Assembly (NCBI GenBank): GCA_002368355.1
Contig: AP018284.1
Span: 62,001 to 126,000 of the forward strand
Source of the DNA: Chondrocystis sp. NIES-4102
Lineage (GTDB): Bacteria > Cyanobacteriota > Cyanobacteriia > Cyanobacteriales > Xenococcaceae
Length of the DNA stretch: 64,000 bases
Direction: 5' to 3'
Part shown: positions 9,001 through 17,297 of the stretch, piece by piece
How positions within the stretch are numbered: the stretch's first letter is position 1
Layout of the letters: each line of letters opens with the position of its first letter
Translations under genes and position numbers: made by a program
The notes under the pieces: generated by a model
Told to the model about the DNA's origin: nothing
Databases searched by the model: none
What the model saw: only the letters and a program-made list of their open reading frames with translations

Positions 9001-9504
9001 GGGTTAATTGCTGAATTAGCTCATGCTAATCAAAGAGAACTTAAAACTTTCCTTGGTTTAACCATAGTTGAATCTGATACTCCGATCAAAATAGTTCAGA
9101 AGCTGCTCAGTTTGTTAGGACTCAAGCTGACTTGTATCGGTCGTCTGGGTTCTAGAGGTCACCGAGAGCGAGTTTATACCTATGAACCTCCAAATGATGG
9201 TCGCTCAAAGATATTTGCCCATTGGCTACAACGAGATAGTGCCTTCATCCAAACTGAATCTAGCACTGTTTCTAATCTGTCTTCCGTGTCCACTATCGGG
9301 AAAGATAATAATATATCTCAACCTCTGGACTCTAAAACTGAACGAGAATCTAAGCAACATGACCTACAACCAGGGGCGATAGTTGAATGGTTAAAAGCTA
9401 AGGGACGATGGATCGTACAGGCCACTACTGGAATAGTGGCCAAAATTAAAAATACCCAGGGTAAAGAAGTATTAGTAAACACTCAAGAATTAAAACTTTG
9501 CTAA
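6031..9504 (+). CDS. CyRepA1-type plasmid replication protein (DUF3854 plus helicase)
   Basis: A 1157-residue protein from the ATG at 6031 (an in-frame GTG at 5938 gives 1188). The 6031 start is preferred because family members begin shortly before the conserved I-x-P-D-I-I region and because GGAAG precedes it. The N-terminal third holds a TOPRIM/DUF3854-like primase region (VPLIITEGAKKAAALISAGY, then KVYFAFDRDTKAST). A helicase follows, with Walker A SPKGTGKTH near residue 398 and an IIDEAEQV box near 483. It probably primes and unwinds DNA at plasmid replication. Between the two parts, about 40-50 residues (7036-7190) are encoded by low-complexity, palindromic repeat DNA and look like an in-frame insertion. 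The frame is otherwise intact. Confidence 0.85.
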   Translation: MTQQFISDHKQQLLNQLTFAEYQELQCGSGIHPDIIKLNFFHLEGNTALDRLFISDKLKRINTGAVSYNFLKRYRHIEAGGWWVSGIDVLNNYYDDLWGQFKPTNPRLSADKGKIIKYEGPPKHPTGIIALKVSRRIWHAVARLNNIKLFLSPLALRLSSRATPISFWSWVVNNPEVPLIITEGAKKAAALISAGYAAIALPGIFNGYRQPKDEFGRHTGLAKLIPQLQVFATPGRKVYFAFDRDTKASTIANVKCAIAKTGKLFVLAGVDVKVIRWPETAKGVDDLIVRHGAKAFHQAYSQALSLSTWLVQTQVQLTYKANIQVNRRYLGSLRGAEVRLGDEKTERRGVLKDISKCIPLGTPSDNWGTEKTSPSPQVSTSPSPLHIPDTAKLIGLKSPKGTGKTHLLEQIVDRATKEGKWVLLLTHRIQLGEALCQRVGLPYLTEIKTVEYGTVLGYGLCIDSLHPNSGARFNADNWNDGIVIIDEAEQVIWHLLNSATCASERVEILAQFKTLIQNNLSGDGQVYLADADLSDVAIDYIRGLAGFHVEPFVVVNDWQPPQEQRWIVHNYEDKNPARLVKDLVNHIKTGGRPFISCSAQKLKSSWGTQNLESYLEQQFPNKKILRIDSETVADPNHRAYGCIAYLNEILPNYDIAIASPSIETGVSIECERPDRCCSEVPIAFNLLLQGISSSLVKTKRVSHFDSVWAIAQGVQTADSIRQVLARIRASVPRYLWAAKRGLHKCMVGNGATVKKALIASTKNKASKNIQYLQQSDASLSDLDLDINFQPESLNTWAKRGCYINLTMQNYRNSIVEGLMREGHFITAPDEPQTEEFDLTDEVESQLKQVAETKYQAECSSIADAPIPTDSEYQKLKDKRAKTKSERWSERKGNLVRRYGSDISVTSELVQKDDEGWYGKILSHYYLTVGRPYLIERDSRQLRAIALYNQNRLWLPDFNRSLLSTPLRLLETLIVGLLKPGVQYRGSDRNLGLIAELAHANQRELKTFLGLTIVESDTPIKIVQKLLSLLGLKLTCIGRLGSRGHRERVYTYEPPNDGRSKIFAHWLQRDSAFIQTESSTVSNLSSVSTIGKDNNISQPLDSKTERESKQHDLQPGAIVEWLKAKGRWIVQATTGIVAKIKNTQGKEVLVNTQELKLC
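7036..7190. repeat. Palindromic/low-complexity repeat inserted in frame in the replication gene
   Basis: This stretch contains GTCCTAAAGGATA..TATCCCTTTAGGGAC and purine-rich GGGAGACGAGAAGACCGAG answered by pyrimidine-rich CCCCAAGTCTC blocks. The same CCTAAAGGA motif recurs in non-coding repeats elsewhere in the window. It adds about 50 codons without breaking the reading frame, between the primase-like and helicase parts. Confidence 0.6.
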
Positions 9505-9540
9505 AAGTGATAATTAAGTAATCAGATTGTTTGGAAAAAA

Positions 9541-9690
9541 AGTCACCCGTACACCTCCGCGTCCGTCATAAACGCCTGGGGAGACCCCAGGCGACGCGGA
9601 CTTGTAAAACGAAGGTGCCTTCTTACGAAAGGTGCTTCGGGGGGGAAACCCCCAAGACCGCACTTTCGCGCTGCGGGTGACCGTTGGTCA
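9541..9690. repeat. Nested palindromic dispersed repeat
   Basis: The outer arms GTCACCCG (9542) and CGGGTGAC (9677) enclose a perfect inner hairpin CGCCTGGGG-A-GACCCCAGGCG-like structure at about 9572-9592 and further small palindromes. GC content is higher than in the flanks. It sits between the convergent ends of the replication gene and the integrase and could fold as a bidirectional terminator, but it belongs to the window-wide repeat family. Confidence 0.6.
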
Positions 9691-9752
9691 AGATGAGCGA
9701 ACTAAATGCCGATAACATAGATTTATTTGAGTAAAGCGATCGCCATAATGAA

Positions 9753-10709
9753 TTATCTAAACTTTAATCGCTTAACAGCCCTTTGTTTTCTGCCCTCACC
9801 ACGACGGTCGTATTTAGCAGTAGTAGCAGGAGAAGCATGACCTGCTAATTCCTGCACCGTAAACACATCTTCACCCTCTGCCAAAAGATCGCTACAAAAA
9901 GTACGCCTAAAATCATGAGGCGAAAAATGTTTGACTCCCGCACTCATTGCTCTTGCTTTTACTAATTTATATATCCCATCTCCATCACTAGCAAAATGAC
10001 GTAAGATTACCTTTCCTCCTTTATTGACAGGACAGATTAATGCTCCTGGTAAATCACCCCTAACTTTTAGCCAATCTTCAATCATGCCTATAGCTTCAGT
10101 TGTCAAATAAACGAACCGAAATTTGCCTCCTTTTCCCCGACGGATGGTTAATTCTCCCGTTGCTAAATCTAAATCATCAAGATTCAATTGAACTATTTCC
10201 TGTCGCCTAATACCACCACAACGTAGAATGGCAATCACCGCAGCATCCCTTATGGCGATCGCACCTCCTTGTTCGTGGCAACATTCAATTAAACTTTCTA
10301 TTTCCTTAGTAGTTAAAGCCCGACCTCTTAATTGCCCCGTTCCTTTAACATTAGGAATATCGACGGCTTTATGATAGTCAGATGCCTCAATTAAATCTAA
10401 ACGATAGGCGACCGTTAGTACTTGACGTAGAGCGACTAACATTTTATTGGTAGTAGTTGGAGCGAGTCTTTGTTTGAGAGCGGTTCTAACTGCTGCGGTG
10501 TGGTGGTAGCGTAACTTCGACCAATCTAAAGAAAAAGCATCGCATTCTTCTTCGGTCAAGAGACGGGCGATCGCATTGAGAGAAGACAACATTGAACGAC
10601 GCGACCCTTCACTTAACGAACTGAGGTAAACTGTGGCGGGATGAAGGGTAACGGGAACTGGTTGTGGTAATTTAAGTTGTTCTGCTTGGGAATAGAGCAG
10701 ATAACTCAC
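9753..10709 (-). CDS. Tyrosine recombinase (XerC/D-like integrase)
   Basis: A 318-residue site-specific recombinase. The C-terminal catalytic domain shows the full set of residues: R168 (GGIRRQE), K196 (GKGGK), H265 and R268 (SPHDFRR), H291 (AGHASP) and nucleophile Y300 (AKYDRR). The N-terminal 110 residues fit the SAM-like core-binding domain (TTTNKMLVALRQVLTVAYRL). Possible roles are plasmid dimer resolution or integration of an element. No attachment site was identified. The gene is intact and transcribed toward the replication gene. A near-perfect 25-bp palindrome lies about 95 bp upstream of its start (10803-10827) and may regulate it. Confidence 0.88.
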   Translation of the reverse strand: MSYLLYSQAEQLKLPQPVPVTLHPATVYLSSLSEGSRRSMLSSLNAIARLLTEEECDAFSLDWSKLRYHHTAAVRTALKQRLAPTTTNKMLVALRQVLTVAYRLDLIEASDYHKAVDIPNVKGTGQLRGRALTTKEIESLIECCHEQGGAIAIRDAAVIAILRCGGIRRQEIVQLNLDDLDLATGELTIRRGKGGKFRFVYLTTEAIGMIEDWLKVRGDLPGALICPVNKGGKVILRHFASDGDGIYKLVKARAMSAGVKHFSPHDFRRTFCSDLLAEGEDVFTVQELAGHASPATTAKYDRRGEGRKQRAVKRLKFR

Positions 10710-10802
10710 AATTGTTTTTTTTTAGAGTTTCTTAATTATCATCTCATTACGAGTGCATTTGCGATCGACTTTGTTAGTAAGCGAAGAAAGCGATCGCCAA
10801 TT

Positions 10803-10827
10803 TAATGTGCAAAAATTTTACACATTA
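10803..10827. promoter_or_regulatory. 25-bp near-palindrome upstream of the integrase
   Basis: The arms TAATGTG..AAAA / TTTT..CACATTA have one mismatched pair around a single central base. A nearly identical palindrome (AAATGTG..CACATTT) lies inside the coding sequence at 11473-11497. Two copies flanking the same divergent region suggest a repressor site; this is inference. Confidence 0.4.
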
Positions 10828-10904
10828 CAGAATCACAATTTTTTATTTGATAAGTAGTTGAGTATAATCCCATTGATGTAGCTGAAGTGGGGTAAATCAA
10901 ATTT

Positions 10905-11027
10905 ATTCATTATTTGCAAAACAAGCTATTACAATCGGGGCTAGTAGTAGCCGATGCGATTCGTTCTCCCTTAAGACTTAATTTTCCGATAGAAGTTGCC
11001 GAACGTTATTTTCCCTCTTTGTTTTGA
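10905..11027 (+). pseudogene. Short unidentified gene remnant
   Basis: A forward frame with no start codon encodes about 40 residues ending GLVVADAIRSPLRLNFPIEV, then AERYFPSLF and a stop. The peptide reads like a real protein end but I cannot name the family. A perfect 14-bp inverted repeat (11046-11059 with 11074-11087) follows 19 bases after the stop, consistent with its old 3' hairpin. Confidence 0.3.
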
Positions 11028-11045
11028 TACTTTTGAATAGATTCT

Positions 11046-11087
11046 CAAAATAGCTCTTGAGAATTGATGTTTCCAAGAGCTATTTTG
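11046..11087. terminator. Perfect 14-bp inverted repeat, possible transcription end
   Basis: The arms CAAAATAGCTCTTG and CAAGAGCTATTTTG flank a 14-nt loop. There is no strong T tract after it, so it may be a processing or attenuation hairpin rather than a classical terminator. Confidence 0.4.
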
Positions 11088-11169
11088 GAGGAAGTCCTAT
11101 ATTTTCGTGGTTTTTGATTAACGGTGTTAGCAGGGTAAAATAAGTCATGCATCATCGGAGAAGCAATAG

Positions 11170-12027
11170 ATGGCGCCCTCGAAAAAGCCATGGCAAAAAA
11201 GACGAAAATCTGCTGCCTCAAACAACGAATTAACTGTCTTGCCCATCGATCCTCTTACTGTCTCAGAAGAAAGCGATCGCAACTCACTAGAAAGAAAAGT
11301 AGAAAGGGCTTTTTATGAAGCTGGGATGGCGTTAATGGAGTTAAGGGATAGGAGGTTATATCGCTCAACTCACGCTACGTTTGAAGAGTACTGTCGCGAT
11401 CGCTTTGACTACACTCGCCGTCGTCCCTATCAGTTGATTGAAGCTGCTCTGATTTACGACAACTTAATCGAAAAATGTGCAAAATTTTTACACATTTTAC
11501 CGACCAAAGAGGGTCAAGTACAACCCTTAACTCAACTAGATACGGAGTCACAACCCTTAGCTTGGGAGACTGCTGTAGAAGAGGCAGGAGGGAAAGTGCC
11601 GACGGGAAGGATCGTTAAAGATGTGGTGCAGCGCATCAAGGATAAAACTTCAGCACCGATACCTTTTCGAGTAGGGGAAGTTTGTCAGATTATGGCACTT
11701 GATAATCCCGAATTGCGGGGGAAAAGTGGCTGTTGGTGTATTGTGAGTGAGGTTTATGAGTTTAGCTGTTTGGTTAATACCTGGAATAACGAATATTTTC
11801 TGCGACCCGAAAATCTGAAATCTTTGAGATATTCGACCGATGAATGCAAGCAGATGGAGAATCTGGGTGTTCGCATGACTGAGTTATATGAAACGGGTAA
11901 ATTGGATGAAGCAGCACTTTGGGTTCTCAATGGGTTGACGAAGCTTAAAACTCCATATCTGACGCTTTTAGAGTCAAAGCTACTGGCACTTTTAGAAGAT
12001 TTCTATATATTCCACGATGTAGAATAA
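11170..12027 (+). CDS. Conserved cyanobacterial plasmid protein, paralogue of 46299-47141
   Basis: A 285-residue protein of unknown function. The central domain (residues about 35-165) is shared with the protein at 46299-47141: AFYEAGMALMELRDRRLYRS, then EEYCRDRFDYTRRRPYQLIE, ILPTKE, and GGKVPTGRIVKDVV. The pattern is helical with many Arg/Lys and suggests DNA binding. The first 20 residues are basic. The C-terminal part (residues 170-230) could be a small beta domain (GEVCQIMALDNPELRGKSGC). It stands alone on the plus strand after a hairpin. Internally it contains a palindrome also found upstream (10803). I do not assign a function. Confidence 0.65.
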   Translation: MAPSKKPWQKRRKSAASNNELTVLPIDPLTVSEESDRNSLERKVERAFYEAGMALMELRDRRLYRSTHATFEEYCRDRFDYTRRRPYQLIEAALIYDNLIEKCAKFLHILPTKEGQVQPLTQLDTESQPLAWETAVEEAGGKVPTGRIVKDVVQRIKDKTSAPIPFRVGEVCQIMALDNPELRGKSGCWCIVSEVYEFSCLVNTWNNEYFLRPENLKSLRYSTDECKQMENLGVRMTELYETGKLDEAALWVLNGLTKLKTPYLTLLESKLLALLEDFYIFHDVE

Positions 12028-12125
12028 CTACTAAATGAAGATTTAATTTATAAACTTCTACAAAGTAAATCGCTATTAGTGCTGTTTATTCTTTCTTAAT
12101 ATTTGACTATCGATTAAAAGAGAAA

Positions 12126-12612
12126 CTATTTTTTCATAATTAAAGAATAGGTTTCTTTTGTTGTTATAAGAAGAGGTATATTTGGATTAGGCAAGCGGGT
12201 AGTCAACTTGTACAGAAAATCAGCTAGCAGCTGTTCTCCGCTTAATGATAAATATTTAGAAGTATTCACTCGATCAAAAGGATGTCCTGATTCACGAATC
12301 TCTTTAAAATATTTCTGTAATAGATCATCTTCTCATTTACCAGCCTCTTCATAATAAATCATGATTGATTCGTTGCGATCGCCAACATATTTCACTGAAC
12401 GCTCAACAATCGGTAGAGAAGTAATAGTTGATGATCTTTACAACCAGCTTCATTCTGTGGCGATCCCGAAGGGTAGGCGGAGCCTAATCGCTTTTGCATT
12501 TTCCAAGTTAATCAAACAGATATTTAGATGCCTTGATTTTTGTTGGTCACAAACTCAAATAAATCACAAGGCATTACTATTCCTTTTACTCCTTCTTTGG
12601 ATTGATAAAGCT
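12126..12612 (-). pseudogene. Degraded gene of unknown function
   Basis: Reverse-strand fragments of one protein remain: IDELYQSKEGVKGIVMPCDL (about 12612-12524), then VERSVKYVGDRNESIMIYYE, an in-frame stop, and EDDLLQKYFKEIRESGHPFD to RLPNPNIPLLITTKETYSLI (ending 12126). The pieces are separated by stops, a frameshift and a small palindromic repeat at about 12460-12490 (GCGATCCCGAAGG..). I do not recognise the family. It ends before 12028, so the stretch 12028-12126 is otherwise empty. Confidence 0.4.
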
Positions 12613-12614
12613 CA

Positions 12615-12818
12615 TCAATTTAGAATAACATTGATTGCACATGGTCCTTTCTTACCCTGCCCGATGTCGTATTCTACTTTCTGACCTTGATTGAGCGTAG
12701 TATTGCGACCGCCTTGAATTTCCGAAGCATGTACAAAAAGATCCTTACCTCCATCGTCTTGAAGAATGAAACCAAAACCTTTTTCGTCATTGAAGAACTT
12801 TATCGTACCAGTACTCAT
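12615..12818 (-). CDS. Cold-shock domain protein (CspA family)
   Basis: A 67-residue OB-fold nucleic-acid-binding protein. Both RNA-binding motifs are present: KGFGFI (RNP1) and DLFVHASEI (RNP2), with the starting TGTIKFFNDEKG typical of CspA. Length matches the family (65-72). Such proteins melt RNA structure or bind single-stranded DNA. Classical CspA proteins are uncommon in cyanobacteria, which mostly use RRM proteins for that role (one is at 30653). The gene stands between a degraded gene and the SNF2 pair. Confidence 0.88.
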   Translation of the reverse strand: MSTGTIKFFNDEKGFGFILQDDGGKDLFVHASEIQGGRNTTLNQGQKVEYDIGQGKKGPCAINVILN

Positions 12819-12924
12819 ACCGTCTTTTCCTTATTCAATAAATAATCGCAGTAGATCGCAGTGTATCGCAAAAACAGCGGTGGCAATTCATTTAGATTAT
12901 TCTGGCTACCGTAAATTATCGCTC

Positions 12925-13968
12925 TTACCAAACCGTAGGACAAATAATTTGTGCCGATTCATCCGTCAAATAGAAATTGGTAACTGAATTATTAGATTTA
13001 GAGCAGCGTAAAGGCTCAACTTGTTTATGATAAGGATTCCAAACCGCTACTACTTCACGTTTCTGCTTTTTGCGAATTAGTTGACAGTTAATGTGAACTG
13101 TTTGCAACCAAACAATCAAAGCACTATGTAACTGTGCCGTGACTAAAATACGCGATCGCTCGTGCAAATCAATTAGTTTGCGCTTCAACTCTAATTTAGT
13201 AGCTTCAAGACGATTCTTTTCTCGCTCAAACTCTTCTTCCTTTGATTTTCTTTTTTGGCTTTTTGCGGTGATTTCCTGGATAATATCTCCATAATATTCA
13301 GAGATTCGTTTCTCATCTCGTTGCAGTTGGCGGTGATTTTTTTGTCGCCAGGGAAGTAATTCTTGCTCAATCAGTTGTTCAGAGTGCTTTTTGCCTATTT
13401 GAAGTAATTGTTCAAAATCAATATTTGTCTGTTGCTCAATTGATGGAGTGGCGATGCGGTCAACTGTCCATAATAAAGCATCACCAAGATCGATTCCTGT
13501 AACTCCTGTAATCCCATTAACCCAAAAAGAAACCATCCCCAAGCGTTTTTCCGAGGCTTCGGCAGTATAATCAACATTAAATAAGACATAGGGTGTAATG
13601 GCAGGTACAGCAGAATTCACTTTAATCAAGCCATTTTGAGGACATAAGGTATCAGCTACTAATTTGTCAAACCCACTTTGTTTTAAATAGCCGTCATATT
13701 TAATTCCATAGCTTGCCACATAACCACTGCTATTTAACAAGCCCTCAAATCGCTCTAAAATATCTGAATTGTAGGTTACAAAATAGTTGTTTCTGCTAGT
13801 TTCGGCACTTGTCGTAAAAGTAACTAATTCACTTATCTCTAAAATAGATGCTATTTTAGGGGGCAACAAAACTTCTAGATTTTGCTCGCAAGTCCACTCA
13901 GCTACTCCATCAAATTGAGTAACCATCTGGTTAATTGTATTTAGAATTGTATTATGCCTCAAATTCAT
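12925..13968 (-). CDS. Partner protein of SNF2 helicase, coiled-coil with degenerate zinc-ribbon-like tail
   Basis: About 347 residues from the ATG at 13968, which overlaps the end of the upstream SNF2 gene by 17 bp and implies coupled translation (a longer start at 14025 is possible). Residues roughly 190-275 are highly charged and likely coiled coil (KSQKRKSKEEEFEREKNRLE). The tail VWNPYHKQVEPLRC..IICP recalls a zinc-ribbon end found in large SNF2/RapA-like proteins, but here most cysteines are missing. It looks like the C-terminal half of a large SNF2-type protein encoded as a separate gene. Possible roles are chromatin-like remodelling, RNA polymerase recycling or defence; none is shown. 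Confidence 0.5.
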   Translation of the reverse strand: MNLRHNTILNTINQMVTQFDGVAEWTCEQNLEVLLPPKIASILEISELVTFTTSAETSRNNYFVTYNSDILERFEGLLNSSGYVASYGIKYDGYLKQSGFDKLVADTLCPQNGLIKVNSAVPAITPYVLFNVDYTAEASEKRLGMVSFWVNGITGVTGIDLGDALLWTVDRIATPSIEQQTNIDFEQLLQIGKKHSEQLIEQELLPWRQKNHRQLQRDEKRISEYYGDIIQEITAKSQKRKSKEEEFEREKNRLEATKLELKRKLIDLHERSRILVTAQLHSALIVWLQTVHINCQLIRKKQKREVVAVWNPYHKQVEPLRCSKSNNSVTNFYLTDESAQIICPTVW

Positions 13969-15655
13969 CTCCAAACAACTGTTCGTCAAATTCCTGTATT
14001 TCTTGATAGCTGTGTTTGGCATCAAGTAATTGTTGACCTAAATTACCAAAAGCGGAGTCTAGTTGTTTTGAGTTTTCATTGGCTAACCAAAGGTCAACAA
14101 CCGTCTCGCTAAAGTCAAATTCATCTCCCATATTACCGAGGATGGTATCAATTTCCCCCACCACTAACTCAAACATATTAATTTTGTCATGAAGTATTTT
14201 AAGGATATAAGCTTCTATACTGTTGGCTAGGCAAAAGTTAAAAATAAACACATCCTGAGTTTGCCCTATACGATGTAGGCGACCAATCCGCTGTTCAATT
14301 TTCATCGGATTCCAAGGGAGATCGTAATTGATAATCGTATTAGCAAACTGAAGATTACGTCCTTCTCCGCCTGTTTCTGATGCCAACATTACGTTGACTG
14401 ATTCTCTAAAAGAATCAATTGCTGCATCTTTAGCTTTTAAAGACATCGAACCTTGAAAACAAGTATGTTCAATACCCTGTTTAGCTAAATACTTAGCTAA
14501 ATAAGACATAGTTGACTTGTAATTGACAAACACTAAAGTTTTTTGAGTCGATTTTTGTAGTAGATCTAGCAATTGTTTCGCCTTCTCGAAGTTCTTCATA
14601 CCCGATGCGCGTTTGAGTAAAAAGGCAAGCTCATCGTGGTCGAATCTTTTTTGTAGTCCTTTGATTGTATCTGTTAAAGCCACAGAACTACTCCCCGAAC
14701 GCATCAGCAAGTTATTGCGAGTTAATTTATCAATACTTTTGGGATGTTGACGTAAATATTGGTTAATTGCTTCATATAACTCTCGTTCTTTTGCTTGGGG
14801 AGTAACGGTAATTGTCGTGGCAAAACGCTTGGGAAGTTTGATATCTACTACCGAACGAGTATTTCTCACCATCACTTCTCGCATCAGTTGACGCAGTTTT
14901 TCGGGATTTTTCGGTACTCGTCCATTGGATGAACCTACATACTCTTGTTTAAATTGAGCTTCGGTGTTCAGTAATCCTGGCTTGAGAAGAGTCAAAAGGT
15001 TAAACAGTTCTACCAAATTGTTTTGGACTGGCGTAGCAGTTAGCATCAGAATAAATCGCTTATGAATAGCGTTAACCAACTTCCAGTTGAGGGTACGGCG
15101 ATTTTTTAGGTGGTGGGCTTCATCAATAATGACCAAATCCCACTCACGCTCGGTAACGTATTGAAAATGACTTTTGTGCTTGGCAGTATTAATTGATGCC
15201 ACAATCCGCTCGTTGAGATGCCAAAATTCTTCAGGGTTACAGTCTCGTTCGTCGGTAGTAATAGTAGGTATCGCAAATTTTTCATTTAACTCCACCTGCC
15301 ATTGAGATACCAATGTAGCTGGAGTTAAGACCAGTAGAGATTTGATTTGCCCCCTAGCTAAATATTCCTTGCAGATCAGAGCAGCTTCGATGGTTTTGCC
15401 TAATCCTACTTCGTCTGACAACATAGCTCGACCACCGAATTGTTTAATCACTTTTTTGGCAGTTTCAATCTGATACCAATGTTTGTCTATATGATGTAAA
15501 GCGGGTAGACATACTAACTGGTCGTAGTCAGCCAGAATTTTGAGTTGAAATAGAGATTGACGAGCTTCAAAACTCTCAAGCTTACTTCTGTGCCTGTTTT
15601 TCAAAGCATCTGCTGCTGCGCTTTCGATAAAACGGAAGGAGTAAAAGTCTGACAT
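13952..15655 (-). CDS. SNF2/RapA-family DEAH-box ATPase
   Basis: A 567-residue superfamily 2 motor with all main motifs: SDEVGLGKTIEAAL (motif I, near residue 79), LVVLTPATL-type Ia, VIIDEAHHLKN (DEAH, near 176), LMLTATPVQNN (III), and QRIGRLHRIGQ (VI, near 461). RapA-like enzymes translocate on double-stranded DNA to remodel protein-DNA complexes; single SNF2 genes of this type also occur in defence loci. The next gene overlaps its 3' end, so they form a two-gene operon. No methylase, nuclease or phospholipase gene is adjacent, so no known defence system can be named. Confidence 0.85.
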   Translation of the reverse strand: MSDFYSFRFIESAAADALKNRHRSKLESFEARQSLFQLKILADYDQLVCLPALHHIDKHWYQIETAKKVIKQFGGRAMLSDEVGLGKTIEAALICKEYLARGQIKSLLVLTPATLVSQWQVELNEKFAIPTITTDERDCNPEEFWHLNERIVASINTAKHKSHFQYVTEREWDLVIIDEAHHLKNRRTLNWKLVNAIHKRFILMLTATPVQNNLVELFNLLTLLKPGLLNTEAQFKQEYVGSSNGRVPKNPEKLRQLMREVMVRNTRSVVDIKLPKRFATTITVTPQAKERELYEAINQYLRQHPKSIDKLTRNNLLMRSGSSSVALTDTIKGLQKRFDHDELAFLLKRASGMKNFEKAKQLLDLLQKSTQKTLVFVNYKSTMSYLAKYLAKQGIEHTCFQGSMSLKAKDAAIDSFRESVNVMLASETGGEGRNLQFANTIINYDLPWNPMKIEQRIGRLHRIGQTQDVFIFNFCLANSIEAYILKILHDKINMFELVVGEIDTILGNMGDEFDFSETVVDLWLANENSKQLDSAFGNLGQQLLDAKHSYQEIQEFDEQLFGDEFEA

Positions 15656-15867
15656 ATTTTATTACTAATTAGGATAAAAAATAGTTTATTTAAACTACAT
15701 TTTATATAAACTATAAAACAAGAAATCATGTATATTTTTAAGCCATGGTCTTACTTCGCTTGTGAACTGCTGTCCTTTTTCTGGCAGCTAATAGAATTTA
15801 TACAGTAAAACGAATTATGCAAAAGATGAATTTCTAAATCCTATCCGATTAACGTGGAATCGAGAGA
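15656..15867. other. Intergenic, promoter region of the SNF2 operon
   Basis: AT-rich with no open frame. It should contain the minus-strand promoter of the SNF2 gene, but no convincing sigma70 boxes can be fixed. Confidence 0.3.
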
Positions 15868-16058
15868 ATGACTGAAATTCATCACACTACCATCATGAAT
15901 TGGATTAGAAAAGCAGGAATCAAATTGCCAAATGCACCAGAAGAGGACGAAATACCTGAAATAACTGAGATTGATGAGTTATTTGCGTAGCTTATCCTTT
16001 AGGACAGACTTTCATTGGAAATAAAAAAAACCAAGTCGGGGTTTGGACAGTAGTGAAT
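15868..16058 (+). pseudogene. IS1-family transposase relic cut by a small repeat and a Tn7-like element
   Basis: MTEIHHTTIMNWIRKAGIKL and EEDEIPEITEIDEL (15868-15980) match the middle of cyanobacterial IS1 transposases. A GCGTAGCTTATCCTTTAGGA repeat then breaks the frame. Beyond it the protein resumes in another frame as QTFIGNKKNQVGVWTVVN (to about 16058). It stops exactly where the Tn7-like end TGTAACTTGAACC begins. So the Tn7-like element appears to have landed in an IS1 copy. Confidence 0.65.
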
Positions 16059-16127
16059 TGTAACTTGAACCATAAAATGGGAATAATAGAAGCATAAAAT
16101 GAGACTGTTTCTATTTTGAGAAAACAA

Positions 16128-17297
16128 TTACGTTTCTCCGATCACATCACGGTTAGGTTGGCGCACTCCAGGTTTGTATTTTCTTTTTTGAGTATTCCTT
16201 AAGCCAGGAGAAGGATTGTTGGTTAGTAAAACCGAAGAAGATACTTCTGATAAACCCAGTTTTTGACGTAGTAGAGTTAATTCTCCCGATTCAAACTGAA
16301 GTGCTTTCTCCCCTTCGATGGCTTAGAAGTGCCATTTGGAGACATTTAGACACAGATGGTGCATAAGATTGCCAATGCTGCTCAGTTAGACTGGAAGCAT
16401 TTTCATCTAAGGCTTTTCGATAAGCTTGAGTGAGCCAATCTTTTAGAATGCCCACACAGCCAATGCTTCGTTCGTAAAAATGTTCCCAATGAGTTTCTAA
16501 TTCTGGTGGTCTATCCAAAGCCATTTTCTCTCCAAAACTTTTGAGTACCCGTTGAAACTCCACCAAGTCTTGGGAACAGTCGGCTTGATAACGAGAAAAA
16601 TGAATATCTATGCTACGACGAGAAAGTTGACCGCGCTTGATTACGAAATTCTAGTAATTCGTAAGTACCAAATAACCCATGTAAAGTATCTGTCATACTA
16701 GCCATTGACTGCATTGCATCCATTTGAGCTTGTTGTCTGCTACTACTAGCCATCTTGGAAAATCTTTGAGCTTCATCAGTCAAAAAAACAATCATGCGTC
16801 GATGTCGTATGTTGACGATTACTTGTTCTCTTAAGGTAGATAAATGACTTCTATCTGAACCAATACTCTTTTGAGATCGTCTGCTTTTTTTGAGTTGACT
16901 TCTTCTGGACATCAACTTAGATGGAACTGGTAAATCAGTTAGAGAAGTCAAAACACTTTGATAATAACTTTTCCAATCAAAACTGCCTGATTCGGGAGCG
17001 CGAGCTTCTACTGTCGCAAAAGAGCAGATAATCAGAATCTTTGACCATTCGCCCTAAATGTTCCTTTACCATCACTTTACTAATTTGACGTAGTAGGGTG
17101 GTTTTTCCGACTCCTGTTGGACCAAACAAAAAAATTATTGAAGCTCCGCCTGGATTACTTATTGCATCTCGGAATTCTTCGTAAGCCTTTTTTAGATGTG
17201 GATGTACTACTGTACAATCACGAAATAAATCTAACTTTTGTTGTTTAGACAGGGTCGGATAGTGACGGTCAGTGCGTCTATAAATGGGCATTACCAA
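16128..17297 (-). pseudogene. tnsC: TnsC-type AAA+ transposition regulator, multiply frameshifted
   Basis: Three or more frames together make one TnsC. Residues from 17297 down carry FLFGPTGVGKTTLLRQ (Walker A). The frame changes near 16970 and continues with MIVFLTDEAQRF (Walker B) and LHGLFGTYELLEF. It changes again near 16610 to HFYERSIGCVGILKDWLTQA, and once more near 16320 to the C-terminus AIEGEKALQFESGELTLLRQ ... PNRDVIGET, ending 16128. TnsC normally couples target recognition to TnsB. At least three frameshifts make this inactive. The C-terminus matches the mini-element at 3428-3850. Confidence 0.8.
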
